Of a stretch of 61,768 nucleotides of DNA, positions 24,989-34,016 are shown one piece after another (positions within the stretch are counted from its first letter, which is position 1; each line of letters starts with the position of its first letter). This DNA is from Clostridia bacterium (GTDB lineage Bacteria; Bacillota; Clostridia; Oscillospirales; CAG-272): contig JAFTKJ010000019.1 in NCBI GenBank assembly GCA_017453305.1, forward strand, positions 1 through 61,768, read 5' to 3'. The notes beneath the pieces were generated by a model. It saw only the letters and a program-made list of their open reading frames with translations. It had not been told where the DNA came from and searched no databases. Made by a program: the position numbers and the translations under genes.

Positions 24989-25945
24989 TTATTTTTTCAT
25001 TACTGCAAGACCGCACCAGCCGTTTTCCTCCAGGCGCTCCACAATGCGGAATCCGTTTTGTTCAAAGCATTCCACAACGTCATCACTGCGCTCCATAATG
25101 ATACCGGAAGCAAGCAGAACCGTGTTCTCATGCATCAATTCTCCCACGTCGGGCGTCATACGAATGATGATATCCGCCACGATGTTGGCACAAATGAGAT
25201 CGTACGGACGGCTCTTATCCACCTGGCGCAAAAGGTCAGACACCTCGCAGGTGATGTTTTTCAGTCCGCTGTCCTTAATGTTCTCATTTGCAACACGCAC
25301 CGCCATGGGATCGATGTCGTACGCGCGACACTCTCCTGCCCCCAGCTTGGAGGCGCAAATGGCAAGAATTCCGCTTCCCGTTCCAACGTCCAGCATGCGA
25401 CATCCGGGCTTGGTGTAGGATTCCAAAAGCTTGATGACAAGTCTTGTCGTTTCGTGCGTTCCCGTTCCAAACGCCATACCGGGATCCATGCGAACGATCA
25501 GCTCTCCCTCGGAGGGCGTGTACTTTTCCCACGCGGGGACGATGACAAGGCGCTCCCCGATCTTGATCGGCTTATAATACGCCTTCCAGGAGTTTGCCCA
25601 ATCCTCCTCGTTGACACCAACGGTCTCAATCTTTGCATCCTCCAAATCGGACTGTGCAAATCTCTCCTTCAGGAACGCAAGGCACTCGGGCACACTGCGC
25701 TCTGCCGGCAAGTAGACCGACACCGACGCGATCGTCTTATCGGCATTGAGAATGCTTTCGTCGATCAAGTCACCGTAACAGGTTTTGAGATCGATATCGC
25801 TGTAATCTTCAATTTGCAGGTTGTTGGAGACCATGCTCATAATGGCAACAAGGTCATCCAAACGCTCCAATTTAACGGTAACGCGAATTTGGGTCCACTG
25901 CGTTTCTGTGCCGTAGTCACCGCATACGTAATCCTGATCTATCAT
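24989..25945 (-). CDS. prmA: Ribosomal protein L11 methyltransferase
   Basis: A 318-residue SAM-dependent methyltransferase that modifies ribosomal protein L11. The N-terminal L11-binding domain (about 1-90) is followed by a Rossmann methyltransferase: DPGMAFGTGTHETTR, LDVGTGSGILAICASKLGA, the DIDPMAV loop, and ANIVADIII. It lies 3 nt after dnaJ as the distal gene of the heat-shock operon, a common arrangement in Bacillota, and a terminator follows. Confidence 0.95.
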   Translation of the reverse strand: MIDQDYVCGDYGTETQWTQIRVTVKLERLDDLVAIMSMVSNNLQIEDYSDIDLKTCYGDLIDESILNADKTIASVSVYLPAERSVPECLAFLKERFAQSDLEDAKIETVGVNEEDWANSWKAYYKPIKIGERLVIVPAWEKYTPSEGELIVRMDPGMAFGTGTHETTRLVIKLLESYTKPGCRMLDVGTGSGILAICASKLGAGECRAYDIDPMAVRVANENIKDSGLKNITCEVSDLLRQVDKSRPYDLICANIVADIIIRMTPDVGELMHENTVLLASGIIMERSDDVVECFEQNGFRIVERLEENGWCGLAVMKK

Positions 25946-25948
25946 TGC

Positions 25949-27115
25949 TTATTTATCCTTTTGTCCGAAAATCTTTTTGAAAAACTGCTTATGTTTTGCG
26001 TAGTTGCTCTCCCCACAGCTGTCGGCAAACGCCTTCATTGCCGACTTTTGCTTATCGTTGAGCCCCTTGGGGATCTCGACAATGGTACGGAACACAAGGT
26101 CGCCGCGCCTGCCATTTCCGTTGACATACGGCACTCCCTTGCCACGCATGGTAAATTTGGTGCCGGGCTGTGTTCCCTCGGGAATGGTGTACTTGGTGTT
26201 TCCTTCCAGGGTAGGAACGTCGATCTCAGCCCCCAGCGTCGCCTCTGCCACCGTCAAGGGAACCTCGCAGTAAACGTTGTACCCGTCACGCTCAAATACG
26301 CTGTGAGAACGAACGGAGACCGTGATGATGAGATCTCCTGCAGGACCGCCGTTTCTGCCGTCGTTACCCTGTCCGCGCAGAGCGATGCGCTCGCCGTTAT
26401 CAATGCCCGCAGGGATAGAAACGCTCAAGCGCTTATTTTCTCTGGACATACCGGAGCCACGACACTTGCTACAAGGATTTTTGATGATCTTTCCGCTTCC
26501 GCGACATGCATCACACGGAGCCGTGGACTGGAAGGACATACCGCCCATGCGCTGTACGCGGCTGACCTGACCTCTACCGTGACAGACCGAGCAGGTCTCC
26601 ACTCCGCTTCCTCCGGCAGCACCCGTACCTTGACAATCGGAGCAACGGCAAATGCGATTGTAGGAAATATCCTTTTTGACGCCGAAAACAGCTTCTTCAA
26701 ATTCAATACTGACAGATGCGCCGATGTCGTCGCCCTGGACGGGTCCGTTACGTCTGCGCGCATTACCTCCGCCAAAGCCACCGCCAAACATACTGCCAAG
26801 GATATCACCGAGATCTCCAAAATCCGAAAATCCGCCGCCAAAACCACCAAAACCGCCAAAACCGTCGGCACCGCCACCCATGGAAGGGTCAAACGCTGCG
26901 TGACCAAACTGATCGTACTTGGCTTTTTTATCGGCGTCGGAGAGAACCTCATACGCCTCGTTTGCTTCTTTGAATTTCTCCTCGGCAACCTTATCCCCGG
27001 GATTTGCATCCGGGTGATACTGCTTTGCCAGCTTGTAATATGCTTTTTTGATGGTACTTGCGTCTGCATTTTTGTCGACGCCAAGCACCTCGTAGTAATC
27101 TCTCTTGTCTGCCAT
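25949..27115 (-). CDS. dnaJ: Chaperone protein DnaJ
   Basis: A 388-residue type I Hsp40 that delivers unfolded proteins to DnaK and stimulates its ATPase. J domain (1-70) with the HPD motif (YHPDAN), a Gly/Phe-rich linker (about 76-120), four CxxCxGxG zinc motifs ([32 protein letters not shown]; about 150-215) and the C-terminal substrate domains. Start at 27115 with GGAAAGGG 5 nt upstream; the longer frame is not used. Sits between dnaK and prmA. Confidence 0.97.
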   Translation of the reverse strand: MADKRDYYEVLGVDKNADASTIKKAYYKLAKQYHPDANPGDKVAEEKFKEANEAYEVLSDADKKAKYDQFGHAAFDPSMGGGADGFGGFGGFGGGFSDFGDLGDILGSMFGGGFGGGNARRRNGPVQGDDIGASVSIEFEEAVFGVKKDISYNRICRCSDCQGTGAAGGSGVETCSVCHGRGQVSRVQRMGGMSFQSTAPCDACRGSGKIIKNPCSKCRGSGMSRENKRLSVSIPAGIDNGERIALRGQGNDGRNGGPAGDLIITVSVRSHSVFERDGYNVYCEVPLTVAEATLGAEIDVPTLEGNTKYTIPEGTQPGTKFTMRGKGVPYVNGNGRRGDLVFRTIVEIPKGLNDKQKSAMKAFADSCGESNYAKHKQFFKKIFGQKDK

Positions 27116-27195
27116 GTCTACCCTTTCCTTGTTTGTATCCTGCTGATCCATACACACTTTGTACAAATACGCATGGATCAGCAAAATAGACCTGA

Positions 27196-27222
27196 CGGGA
27201 AAGGCGCTTGGCGCCTTTCCCG
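27196..27222. other. Stem-loop between dnaK and dnaJ
   Basis: Perfect 12-bp GC-rich stem (CGGGAAAGGCGC / GCGCCTTTCCCG, loop 3 nt). No long T-tract on the minus strand; may act as partial terminator or processing site that keeps DnaK above DnaJ. Confidence 0.6.
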
Positions 27223-27237
27223 ATAAAAGCTTTATTA

Positions 27238-29070
27238 TTACTGATTGTTGGAGTTATCCTCGTAGTTGGCGTTGTAGTAGGTGCCATCCTGACCCTGTGC
27301 ACCTGCACCTGCGTTGGGATCTGCCCCCTCTTGTGCACCAGCCTGTGCGTACAGCTTTTCAGAGATCTTGTAGAAGGACTTTTCAACAGCCTCGGTGTCA
27401 GCCTTGATCGCATCCACGTCGCTACCCTTCAGGGTCTCCTTCAGCTTTTCGATGGCAGCCTTGACCTCGTCAGCATCTGCGGAATCAACCTTATCGCCAA
27501 GCTCGGTGAGTGTCTTTTCACTCTGGAAGATAATGCTCTCGGCACGGTTCTTGACCTCAACGGCCTCCTTTGCCTTTTTATCCTCCTCGGCATACTTCTC
27601 GGCATCCTTCACAGCGCGATCAATGTCCTCCTTGCTCATATTGGTGGAGGAGGTGATGGTAATGTGCTGCTCCTTGCCCGTGCCCTTATCCTTTGCGGTA
27701 ACGTTTACAATACCGTTGGCGTCGATGTCAAAGGTAACCTCGATCTGCGGTACTCCACGGGGTGCGGGAGTGATACCGTCGAGAATGAAGCGACCGAGCG
27801 TGGTGTTGTTTGCAGCCATTTCGCGCTCACCCTGCAGGACGTGGATCTCAACGGAGGTCTGACCGTCTGCCGCGGTGGAATATACCTGGCTCTTCTTTAC
27901 GGGGATGGTAGTGTTGCGGTCGATGATACGGTTGAACACGCCGCCCAGGGTCTCAATACCGAGGGACAGAGGCGTTACGTCCAACAGAAGCAGATCCTTG
28001 ACCTCGCCGCCAAGAACGCCTCCCTGAATTGCCGCGCCGATTGCAACGCACTCATCGGGGTTGATGCCCTTGAAGGGTTCCTTGCCGATGAACTTCTTAA
28101 CTGCCTCCTGCACTGCGGGAATTCTGGTAGAACCGCCGACGAGCAGGACCTTATCGATCTGATTTACGGAGAGACCTGCATCTGCAAGCGCCTTCTTGGT
28201 GGGAACCATAGTTCTCTCAACCAGGTCGGCGGTGATGCGGTCGAATTCTGCACGGGTCAAGGTTGCCTCAAAGTGCAAGGGACCTGCCGCGGTTGCGGTA
28301 ATAAAGGGCAGATTGATGGAAGTGGAAGCCATGCCGGAGAGCTCGATCTTTGCCTTTTCTGCGGCGTCACGCAATCTCTGCAGAACCATTTTGTCCTTGC
28401 GAAGGTCTACGCCGTTCTCTCTTTGGAACTGATCTGCCATCCAATCGATGATGCGCTGGTCAAAGTCGTCACCGCCAAGGCGCGTGTCGCCGTTGGTTGC
28501 GAGAACCTCAAACACACCGTCGGAGATCTCAAGCAAGGAAACGTCAAAGGTACCGCCGCCAAGGTCGAATACCATGATCTTTTGGTTTGCTTCCTTATCC
28601 ATACCGTAAGCCAGAGCTGCGGCGGTAGGCTCGTTGATGATACGCAGAACCTCAAGACCTGCGATCTTTCCTGCATCCTTGGTTGCCTGACGCTGTGCGT
28701 CGGAGAAGTATGCGGGAACGGTGATGACCGCTTGGTTTACGCTCGTTCCAAGGTAGCTCTCTGCGTCTGCCTTCAGCTTTTGCAGGATCATTGCGGAAAA
28801 CTCCTGAGGAGTATAGTTCTTGTCATCAATGTTCTTCTTATAGCCCGTACCCATCTCACGCTTGATGGAGATGATGGTGCGGTCGGGGTTGGTGATCGCC
28901 TGTCTTTTTGCGACCTGACCTACCATTCTTTCACCCGTCTTGGAAAATGCCACAACCGAAGGAGTGGTGCGCGCGCCTTCGGGATTGGGGATCACGATGG
29001 GCTCGGAGCCCTCGTATACTGCCACGCAAGAGTTTGTGGTACCCAAGTCAATACCGATAATTTTTCCCAT
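27238..29070 (-). CDS. dnaK: Chaperone protein DnaK (Hsp70)
   Basis: A 610-residue Hsp70. The ATPase domain (1-380) begins [15 protein letters not shown] and includes the phosphate loop [13 protein letters not shown] and [13 protein letters not shown] hydrophobic linker ([10 protein letters not shown]) leads to the peptide-binding beta-sandwich and helical lid. The C-terminal tail is Gly/Ala/Asn/Gln-rich. GGAGG lies 10 nt upstream. It is the third gene of the HrcA/CIRCE-controlled operon. Confidence 0.98.
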   Translation of the reverse strand: MGKIIGIDLGTTNSCVAVYEGSEPIVIPNPEGARTTPSVVAFSKTGERMVGQVAKRQAITNPDRTIISIKREMGTGYKKNIDDKNYTPQEFSAMILQKLKADAESYLGTSVNQAVITVPAYFSDAQRQATKDAGKIAGLEVLRIINEPTAAALAYGMDKEANQKIMVFDLGGGTFDVSLLEISDGVFEVLATNGDTRLGGDDFDQRIIDWMADQFQRENGVDLRKDKMVLQRLRDAAEKAKIELSGMASTSINLPFITATAAGPLHFEATLTRAEFDRITADLVERTMVPTKKALADAGLSVNQIDKVLLVGGSTRIPAVQEAVKKFIGKEPFKGINPDECVAIGAAIQGGVLGGEVKDLLLLDVTPLSLGIETLGGVFNRIIDRNTTIPVKKSQVYSTAADGQTSVEIHVLQGEREMAANNTTLGRFILDGITPAPRGVPQIEVTFDIDANGIVNVTAKDKGTGKEQHITITSSTNMSKEDIDRAVKDAEKYAEEDKKAKEAVEVKNRAESIIFQSEKTLTELGDKVDSADADEVKAAIEKLKETLKGSDVDAIKADTEAVEKSFYKISEKLYAQAGAQEGADPNAGAGAQGQDGTYYNANYEDNSNNQ

Positions 29071-29131
29071 AATTCATTTCCTCCAAAATTATATAATCAA
29101 TTTTTTCAAACAATTGGATCAGCGGCCAAGC

Positions 29132-29683
29132 TCAGTTTGCGACCTTGACCATGGCGTAGCGGATGACCTTGTCACCCTTGCAGTATCCCTTTTGGAATAC
29201 CTCGACGATCTCGCCCTCGCCGAATTGCTCATCCTCCACGTGCATGACCGCGTTGTGGAGATTGGGATCGAACACCTTGCATTCGATTTCGGTAACTCCC
29301 ATTTTTTCCATTGCGTCGTCAAACGCCTTGACCGTCATTTCCAAGCCCTTGGTAACAGCCTCTACGTTATCGGATTTGCTTGCGCGCTCCAGATTATCCA
29401 GAATGGGCAACAGATTTGCTATGCAATCGCTGTACGCGTCGGCGTACACGCCCTCCTTCTCTTTTACGCTTCTTTTACGGAAGTTATCGTATTCCGCCAT
29501 CATGCGCATGTACTTATCGTTGCAAGCCTCGCACTCGGCGCTCTTCTCTTCCAGCTTTTTTTGCAGCTCCGCAATTTCGGTGTCCTGCTTTTTGGCTTTT
29601 TTCTTATCCGCCTTTGGAGTCTCCTTTTGAGCCTCTTCCTTCATCACTTCCTCGGCGCCTGCCGCGGTTTTAGTTTCCTCCAT
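29132..29683 (-). CDS. grpE: Nucleotide exchange factor GrpE
   Basis: A 183-residue GrpE, which releases ADP from DnaK. The N-terminal half is a long charged coiled coil (Lys/Glu-rich, about 10-85), followed by the beta domain with NLERASKSD and the C-terminal VFQKGYCKGDKVIRYAMV. GGAGGAG precedes the ATG, which lies inside the end of hrcA (14-nt overlap), indicating translational coupling. Confidence 0.96.
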   Translation of the reverse strand: MEETKTAAGAEEVMKEEAQKETPKADKKKAKKQDTEIAELQKKLEEKSAECEACNDKYMRMMAEYDNFRKRSVKEKEGVYADAYSDCIANLLPILDNLERASKSDNVEAVTKGLEMTVKAFDDAMEKMGVTEIECKVFDPNLHNAVMHVEDEQFGEGEIVEVFQKGYCKGDKVIRYAMVKVAN

Positions 29684-30749
29684 CGGGTTCTCCTCCGTTT
29701 AGTTGTTTGTTTGCATGAATGATATTGGATATGTTTCCGCTCAGCCCCTCCAGGGTTGCAAGCACCTTGGCGTAGTCCATGCGTCGCGGTCCCAAAACTC
29801 CGATGGCTCCAAGCGTTTTACCGTCCTTGACGATGGGCTTGAACACCAATGCGGAATTGTTCATGACCTTGACTTGGCTCTCAGAGCCGATCAGGACGCT
29901 GATGTCCTCGTTTTCGCTTTGCGAAACCAGATTTAAGATATCCTCTTTCTTTTCCAGAGTTCCAAGAAGACCTTGGAGCTGAGTAACGTCGCTGTACTCG
30001 GGATATTGCAGGAGTCGATCAATGCCGCTGACACGCATCTCTCCTCTATCGGACTCGTTGAGAAGATCATAGACGACCTTGATCGCATTGTTGACAATGC
30101 CGCCATCGCTTCCCATTTCCGCCTCGACACGCATCATGATCGGAAGCGTGATCTGCTCGGCGCAAAGACCCGTGAGGCAGGTGTTGAGCACGCGTGCAAG
30201 CTTGGAAACCGCAACCTGCGTGAAATCCTGCAGGTCGGAATGCAGATGCTTGCTTTTCACGTTCCCCTCCGAATCGACTGCCACCAGAATGAAATGGTCG
30301 GGAGAGAGGTAGATCGTCTCGAACTTTTCAATGGTGATAGAGTGGAGCTTGGGTTTGATGGCAATGCCCGTATAGTTGGTCATAGAGGATGCAAGGTTGG
30401 ACGCCGCCAAAAGGATTTGGTCCAGCTCCCCCATTTTTGCCTTGAGAAGCGCGTTGATCTGTGCGATCTCGTTGGTGGTCATTGCATATCGTTCAATGAG
30501 CGAATCGACGTAAAAGCGATATCCCAATTCACTCGGGACGCGCCCTGCCGATGCATGCGGCTGCTCCAGATACCCCATCTCCTCAAGCTCTGCCATTTCA
30601 TTACGAATGGTTGCCGAGGAGCAATTGAGCTGTCTGTTTTGCAAAATATATTTGGAGCCCACCGGCTCGCCGCCCTCAATGTGCGCATCAACGATCGCTT
30701 TTAATATTTGCTTTTTTCGCTCTGTTAATCCACGATTTTCGGAACCCAT
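29670..30749 (-). CDS. hrcA: Heat-inducible transcription repressor HrcA
   Basis: A 359-residue repressor that binds the CIRCE operator when held active by GroE chaperonin. The N-terminal winged helix (about 8-75) contains the family stretch ATIRNEMAELEEMGYLEQPHASAGR. The C-terminal half holds the GAF-like domain. First gene of the operon, and its own leader carries a perfect CIRCE, so it is autoregulated. Confidence 0.96.
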   Translation of the reverse strand: MGSENRGLTERKKQILKAIVDAHIEGGEPVGSKYILQNRQLNCSSATIRNEMAELEEMGYLEQPHASAGRVPSELGYRFYVDSLIERYAMTTNEIAQINALLKAKMGELDQILLAASNLASSMTNYTGIAIKPKLHSITIEKFETIYLSPDHFILVAVDSEGNVKSKHLHSDLQDFTQVAVSKLARVLNTCLTGLCAEQITLPIMMRVEAEMGSDGGIVNNAIKVVYDLLNESDRGEMRVSGIDRLLQYPEYSDVTQLQGLLGTLEKKEDILNLVSQSENEDISVLIGSESQVKVMNNSALVFKPIVKDGKTLGAIGVLGPRRMDYAKVLATLEGLSGNISNIIHANKQLNGGEPDGGN

Positions 30750-30788
30750 TGCCGATTTGCTCCTTTCTTGTTCTTTTTTGTGCAGGTT

Positions 30789-30815
30789 TTAGCACTCTTT
30801 TTGTTCGAGTGCTAA
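30789..30815. promoter_or_regulatory. CIRCE operator
   Basis: Exact consensus TTAGCACTC-N9-GAGTGCTAA in the hrcA leader, starting a few nucleotides after the expected transcription start. It is the HrcA binding site controlling the whole hrcA-grpE-dnaK-dnaJ-prmA operon. Confidence 0.98.
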
Positions 30816-30826
30816 TCCACGATACA

Positions 30827-30855
30827 AATTTACCACTTTTTTTGCCATTTGTCAA
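30827..30855 (-). promoter_or_regulatory. Sigma-A promoter of the heat-shock operon
   Basis: TTGACA, 17-nt spacer, TAAATT on the minus strand, immediately upstream of CIRCE. A lone CIRCE half-site GAGTGCTAA lies further upstream at 30902-30910. Confidence 0.85.
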
Positions 30856-30990
30856 TAGTTTTTTCTGATTTTGTTGTAAACAAATTGTTAACAAACAGAT
30901 AGAGTGCTAAAAAAATGTGCAAAAATGAAAAAACAGATCTCAAAACTGACGCTCTTCCTAACAATATTATTGATGAAGCTTTTTATTTTT

Positions 30991-31028
30991 TAAAAGCAAA
31001 GTGCGAATCCCGAAAACGAGATCCGCAC
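30991..31028 (-). terminator. Terminator of membrane-protein gene at 31043
   Basis: 12-bp RNA stem with two G-U pairs (GTGCGGATCTCG / CGGGATTCGCAC on the minus strand, loop TTTT) followed by TTTGCTTTT. Confidence 0.8.
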
Positions 31029-31042
31029 TCTTGGCGACACAT

Positions 31043-31819
31043 TCAATTTTCTTCAAAGTCCGCACGACTCTTTACCTCTGCAGTATAAAGCGTTTGGACA
31101 AGGAACTGCACAACAAAATATCCGATCATGAAGCAGGCGAGGTCTCCAATATAATAGGTAAGGACAAGGATCCATTCCGACGGCTTTTGCGGAAGTCCGT
31201 AGAAAAAGATATCGTAATACAAGCGGGAAAGCAGCTGCAAAGCCGATGGAACCAGTGAGCACAGCATGCACATTTGGGGTAATGGACTTTTGAAATCCAC
31301 CAAACGCTCAAATGGCAAGGAGCGCTCCATGATCTGTGCCCCGCTCACTCCATCAAAAGAACGCGACAGACGGACCTGACACAAAACAACGATGACAGCC
31401 ATTTGCAACGCATCCAGAAGAATGCTGAACAAAACGCCGGGAAGCTCGTATTTGAAAAGATCGTTCCATCCCGGGAAGGACATGATACAAAAGCTGACCA
31501 CCATGGGAAAGAGATAGCGCGCCACAACAGCTACGCCGTAATAAACGAAAAAGCGTTTGGCATTCCCGGTTGAAAAGCGAACACAGGCATAGACGGTGTA
31601 AGCAAACGAGCCCCAATAAAAAGCAAAATTCATCAGCGGCTCAAGCAGCTCCATCCACAGTAGTAAAAATATGGAATTACTCCAAAGCACGTTGCTGGAA
31701 AGCAACAGATATACCGGTGTATAAACGGCGGCAATAAACACGACGCACGCGATCAGAAAGATCAAGAATTGCCGCTTCAAGCGCTTCAGACGCGCCTGAT
31801 CAAACAATGCGTTCTCCAC
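31043..31819 (-). CDS. Multi-pass membrane protein, unknown
   Basis: A 258-residue integral membrane protein with about six hydrophobic segments (near 17-42, 48-72, 92-112, 122-145, 180-200 and 215-245) and an N-terminal basic stretch. I recognise no family. It starts with GTG, 6 nt after GGAGG. It is monocistronic between the heat-shock promoter and the M14 peptidase gene, with its own terminator. Confidence 0.7.
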   Translation of the reverse strand: MENALFDQARLKRLKRQFLIFLIACVVFIAAVYTPVYLLLSSNVLWSNSIFLLLWMELLEPLMNFAFYWGSFAYTVYACVRFSTGNAKRFFVYYGVAVVARYLFPMVVSFCIMSFPGWNDLFKYELPGVLFSILLDALQMAVIVVLCQVRLSRSFDGVSGAQIMERSLPFERLVDFKSPLPQMCMLCSLVPSALQLLSRLYYDIFFYGLPQKPSEWILVLTYYIGDLACFMIGYFVVQFLVQTLYTAEVKSRADFEEN

Positions 31820-31883
31820 AAGATACCTCCCATCGAAAAAACTACCCTATTATACCACAACACCGATGCATTTGTCAACTTAT

Positions 31884-31912
31884 TTGTAAATATTTCGTTT
31901 TTTTCACATAAT
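31884..31912 (+). promoter_or_regulatory. Probable promoter of M14 peptidase gene
   Basis: TTGTAA, 17-nt spacer, CATAAT, ending 32 nt before the ATG. Confidence 0.5.
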
Positions 31913-31944
31913 CTGTTAGAAAGACCACATCAGGAGGCAGAGCT

Positions 31945-32859
31945 ATGAAAAAAACGCAGATACAGCTTTCCGCGCCCTTTGATTATGATGAGATGATGCA
32001 ATGCTTACACACTTTAAGCGAAGAATTCCCTTTTTTGGAGCTTCGTTATCTCGGTCTTTCCATTGCAGACCGCGCCATTCCTCTTTTGAAGCTTGGAAAG
32101 GGAGAAAAACGCATTTTATACGTCGGTGCGCACCACGGTATGGAGTGGATCACATCCGCTGTTTTGTGCACTTTTTTGAGGGAGATATGTCAAGGCATCT
32201 GCGATGGCATGCGTATTTCCCGCATTTCTGTCGTTGAGCTTTTGAAAGCGCATTGTCTTTACGTCGTTCCCATGCTCAACCCCGACGGAGTGGAATATCA
32301 AATTCATGGAATAGCCCCCGAGAACCCATTGTATACTCGCGTTCTGGAAATGAACGACGGCAGTGAGGATTTGGGACATTGGCAAGCGAATGCACGCGGC
32401 GTGGACCTGAACCACAACTATGACGCAGGGTTTGCGGAATACAAGGCTTTGGAAGCGGCAAGCGGCATTTTGGGAGGTGCTCCCACACGCTACAGCGGCG
32501 AATTCCCGGAATCCGAACCGGAGGTAAAGCTACTGTGTGACATGATACGCTTTCTCTCCCCTTGGAAAGGAGTATTGACACTTCACACGCAAGGAGAGGA
32601 GATCTTTGTTCCCTCTCCTCAAAGCACACATTCCAAAATAACCGCAAAACGCTTGTCCGAACTGACAGGATACCGCTTAAATCGCGCCGACGGTATGGCG
32701 GCTTTTGGCGGCTTGAGTGATTGGTGCGCGCAGAAGCAAGGAATTCCCGCCTTTACCATGGAATGCGGAAGGGGGAGAAATCCTCTCCCCAAAAATTCAC
32801 TATTTTCCATTTATGCCGCTGTACGCACTTCCCTTTTTTTATTCCCCACACTTTTATAA
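31945..32859 (+). CDS. M14 family zinc carboxypeptidase
   Basis: A 304-residue M14-fold metallocarboxypeptidase without signal peptide. Zinc ligands His64 and Glu67 lie in AHHGMEW. The substrate-binding ARGVDLNHNYD follows near 150, the third zinc ligand is in LTLHTQGEE, and the catalytic Glu is in FTMECGRGRNP. Closest in style to gamma-D-glutamyl-meso-diaminopimelate peptidase I (YqgT/ENP1-type), which trims peptidoglycan peptides, often in sporulating bacilli; the neighbouring spoIIID fits that. AGGAGG precedes the ATG. Confidence 0.85.
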   Translation: MKKTQIQLSAPFDYDEMMQCLHTLSEEFPFLELRYLGLSIADRAIPLLKLGKGEKRILYVGAHHGMEWITSAVLCTFLREICQGICDGMRISRISVVELLKAHCLYVVPMLNPDGVEYQIHGIAPENPLYTRVLEMNDGSEDLGHWQANARGVDLNHNYDAGFAEYKALEAASGILGGAPTRYSGEFPESEPEVKLLCDMIRFLSPWKGVLTLHTQGEEIFVPSPQSTHSKITAKRLSELTGYRLNRADGMAAFGGLSDWCAQKQGIPAFTMECGRGRNPLPKNSLFSIYAAVRTSLFLFPTLL

Positions 32860-32883
32860 GGCTCGATTTTTTCGAAAAAGCGA

Positions 32884-32912
32884 TTGAAAAAAGGATAAAA
32901 GTATGGTATGAT
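32884..32912 (+). promoter_or_regulatory. Sigma-A promoter of gene at 32945
   Basis: TTGAAA, 17-nt spacer, TATGAT. Confidence 0.7.
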
Positions 32913-32944
32913 ATAAAGGATAGATTAAATCTTTGAGGTGCCAC

Positions 32945-33655
32945 ATGTTTTACAAGGTCGATTGGAACTGCAAAATGCTGCCGATCCCTTGCGATCCGAC
33001 AAGCGATGCACAAAGCATTTGTCGGGAGCTTGCAAGTCTTCACGAGCGATTTGGATTTTCGAAATTTCTCATGACGCCCACTTATCTTTGTGAGCGCGAA
33101 TCCGTTCAAGCGTTTTGCATTCGCAAGGATGCTATGAGAAGAGAGATCCTCTCGTATCTTTCAAAGAGCTTACACCTCAAATTTGCGTCGTCCGTACAAT
33201 TATCTCGCGGCATTTCCCTTGAAAAGGGGCTCGAGCACCTTACACTGACTGCCAACCATTATCTGCCGATCACGCTTCCCATGGAGGCATACGGTGATTG
33301 GATCGATTTTGAGCTCAACCGACTGCTTTACAAACGACACTTGCGTTTGATACTGCAATCCTTTGAATACGCAATGATCCTCTACCCTAAGGATATTTTG
33401 GAAAAGCTGTTGCGCATTCCAAACGCCATATATCAGTTCAATTACAAAGGATTGTTGATTCCGGAGGTATGCGATACGGTACGCACAATGCTACGAAAGA
33501 ATGCGCCGATTCTTTTGGGAAGTGGGATCGATCATCCGCAAAAGGTCGCGTCCTATGATTTGGAAGATTTTCAGGCCTTCGCTTTGCAAAATCTCTCGGA
33601 ATCGGAATTTCAAACGCTTTTGCGCAACGGACGCAATCTCTGGTCGTCTATTTGA
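32945..33655 (+). CDS. Degenerate PHP-domain (CpsB/YwqE-like) protein
   Basis: A 236-residue protein whose layout follows the CpsB/YwqE tyrosine phosphatase (PHP fold). MLPIP near residue 11 sits where a metal-binding HxHxLPG would be, MTPTYL near 43 where TPHY occurs, PNAIYQFNYKGLL near 158 where the GALLQINAGSL segment occurs, and GSGIDHP near 195 where SDAHN occurs. The His/Asp metal ligands of these motifs are largely missing, so catalysis is unlikely. It has its own promoter and GAGG. The stop codon overlaps the convergent spoIIID by 8 nt. Family assignment is by pattern only. Confidence 0.5.
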   Translation: MFYKVDWNCKMLPIPCDPTSDAQSICRELASLHERFGFSKFLMTPTYLCERESVQAFCIRKDAMRREILSYLSKSLHLKFASSVQLSRGISLEKGLEHLTLTANHYLPITLPMEAYGDWIDFELNRLLYKRHLRLILQSFEYAMILYPKDILEKLLRIPNAIYQFNYKGLLIPEVCDTVRTMLRKNAPILLGSGIDHPQKVASYDLEDFQAFALQNLSESEFQTLLRNGRNLWSSI

Positions 33656-33923
33656 TGCGCGGCTTCGTGCTCAGATCGTAATACTTCTGGCGCGTTGCCT
33701 CACCGCCGCGCAAATGACGCTCCTGCTTATTTTTAAGCAAAAGACGACGCACCTGCAAATACAATGCTTTATTGACGATGCGCAACCGCTGTGTGACGTC
33801 CTTATGTACCGTGCTCTTGCTGATGCCAAAAACCTGCGCGGCAGAGCGCACCGTGGCACCGTTTTCCACCAAATACTCGCCGAGAACGACGCATCTTTCC
33901 TTTTGGTTCCAATCCGCAATCAT
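33648..33923 (-). CDS. spoIIID: Stage III sporulation transcriptional regulator SpoIIID
   Basis: A 91-residue DNA-binding protein that switches mother-cell gene expression from sigma-E to sigma-K. It shows the family pattern throughout: RCVVLGEYLVENGATVR, the helix-turn-helix VFGISKSTVHKDVTQRL, and a basic C-terminus GGEATRQKYY. GAGGTAAGGA precedes the ATG. A candidate sigma-E -10 element lies 38 nt upstream. Its presence is the main evidence that this organism belongs to a spore-forming lineage. Confidence 0.95.
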   Translation of the reverse strand: MIADWNQKERCVVLGEYLVENGATVRSAAQVFGISKSTVHKDVTQRLRIVNKALYLQVRRLLLKNKQERHLRGGEATRQKYYDLSTKPRIK

Positions 33924-33960
33924 TTTCCTTACCTCCTCGCGTAAAAGGTCTTCTGATCCA

Positions 33961-33990
33961 ATTGTATGCGGGAGAACCCGATTTTAGAAG
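33961..33990 (-). promoter_or_regulatory. Candidate sigma-E promoter of spoIIID
   Basis: CATACAAT on the minus strand matches the sigma-E -10 consensus CATACAnT. The -35 (CTTCTAA, 15 nt further) is weak. In Bacillus spoIIID is sigma-E dependent, which fits. Confidence 0.45.
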
Positions 33991-34016
33991 TCTGAAGTTT
34001 CAAAAAGGAGCTTTTC

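Noticed and set aside
25058-27226. 722-codon plus-strand open frame opposite prmA/dnaJ
   Set aside because: Antisense shadow caused by codon bias; the minus strand encodes complete PrmA and DnaJ, and the plus frame has no ribosome site or recognisable domain.
27208-29148. 646-codon plus-strand open frame opposite dnaK
   Set aside because: Long antisense frames opposite dnaK are a well-known codon-usage effect; translation is Cys/Leu-rich nonsense.
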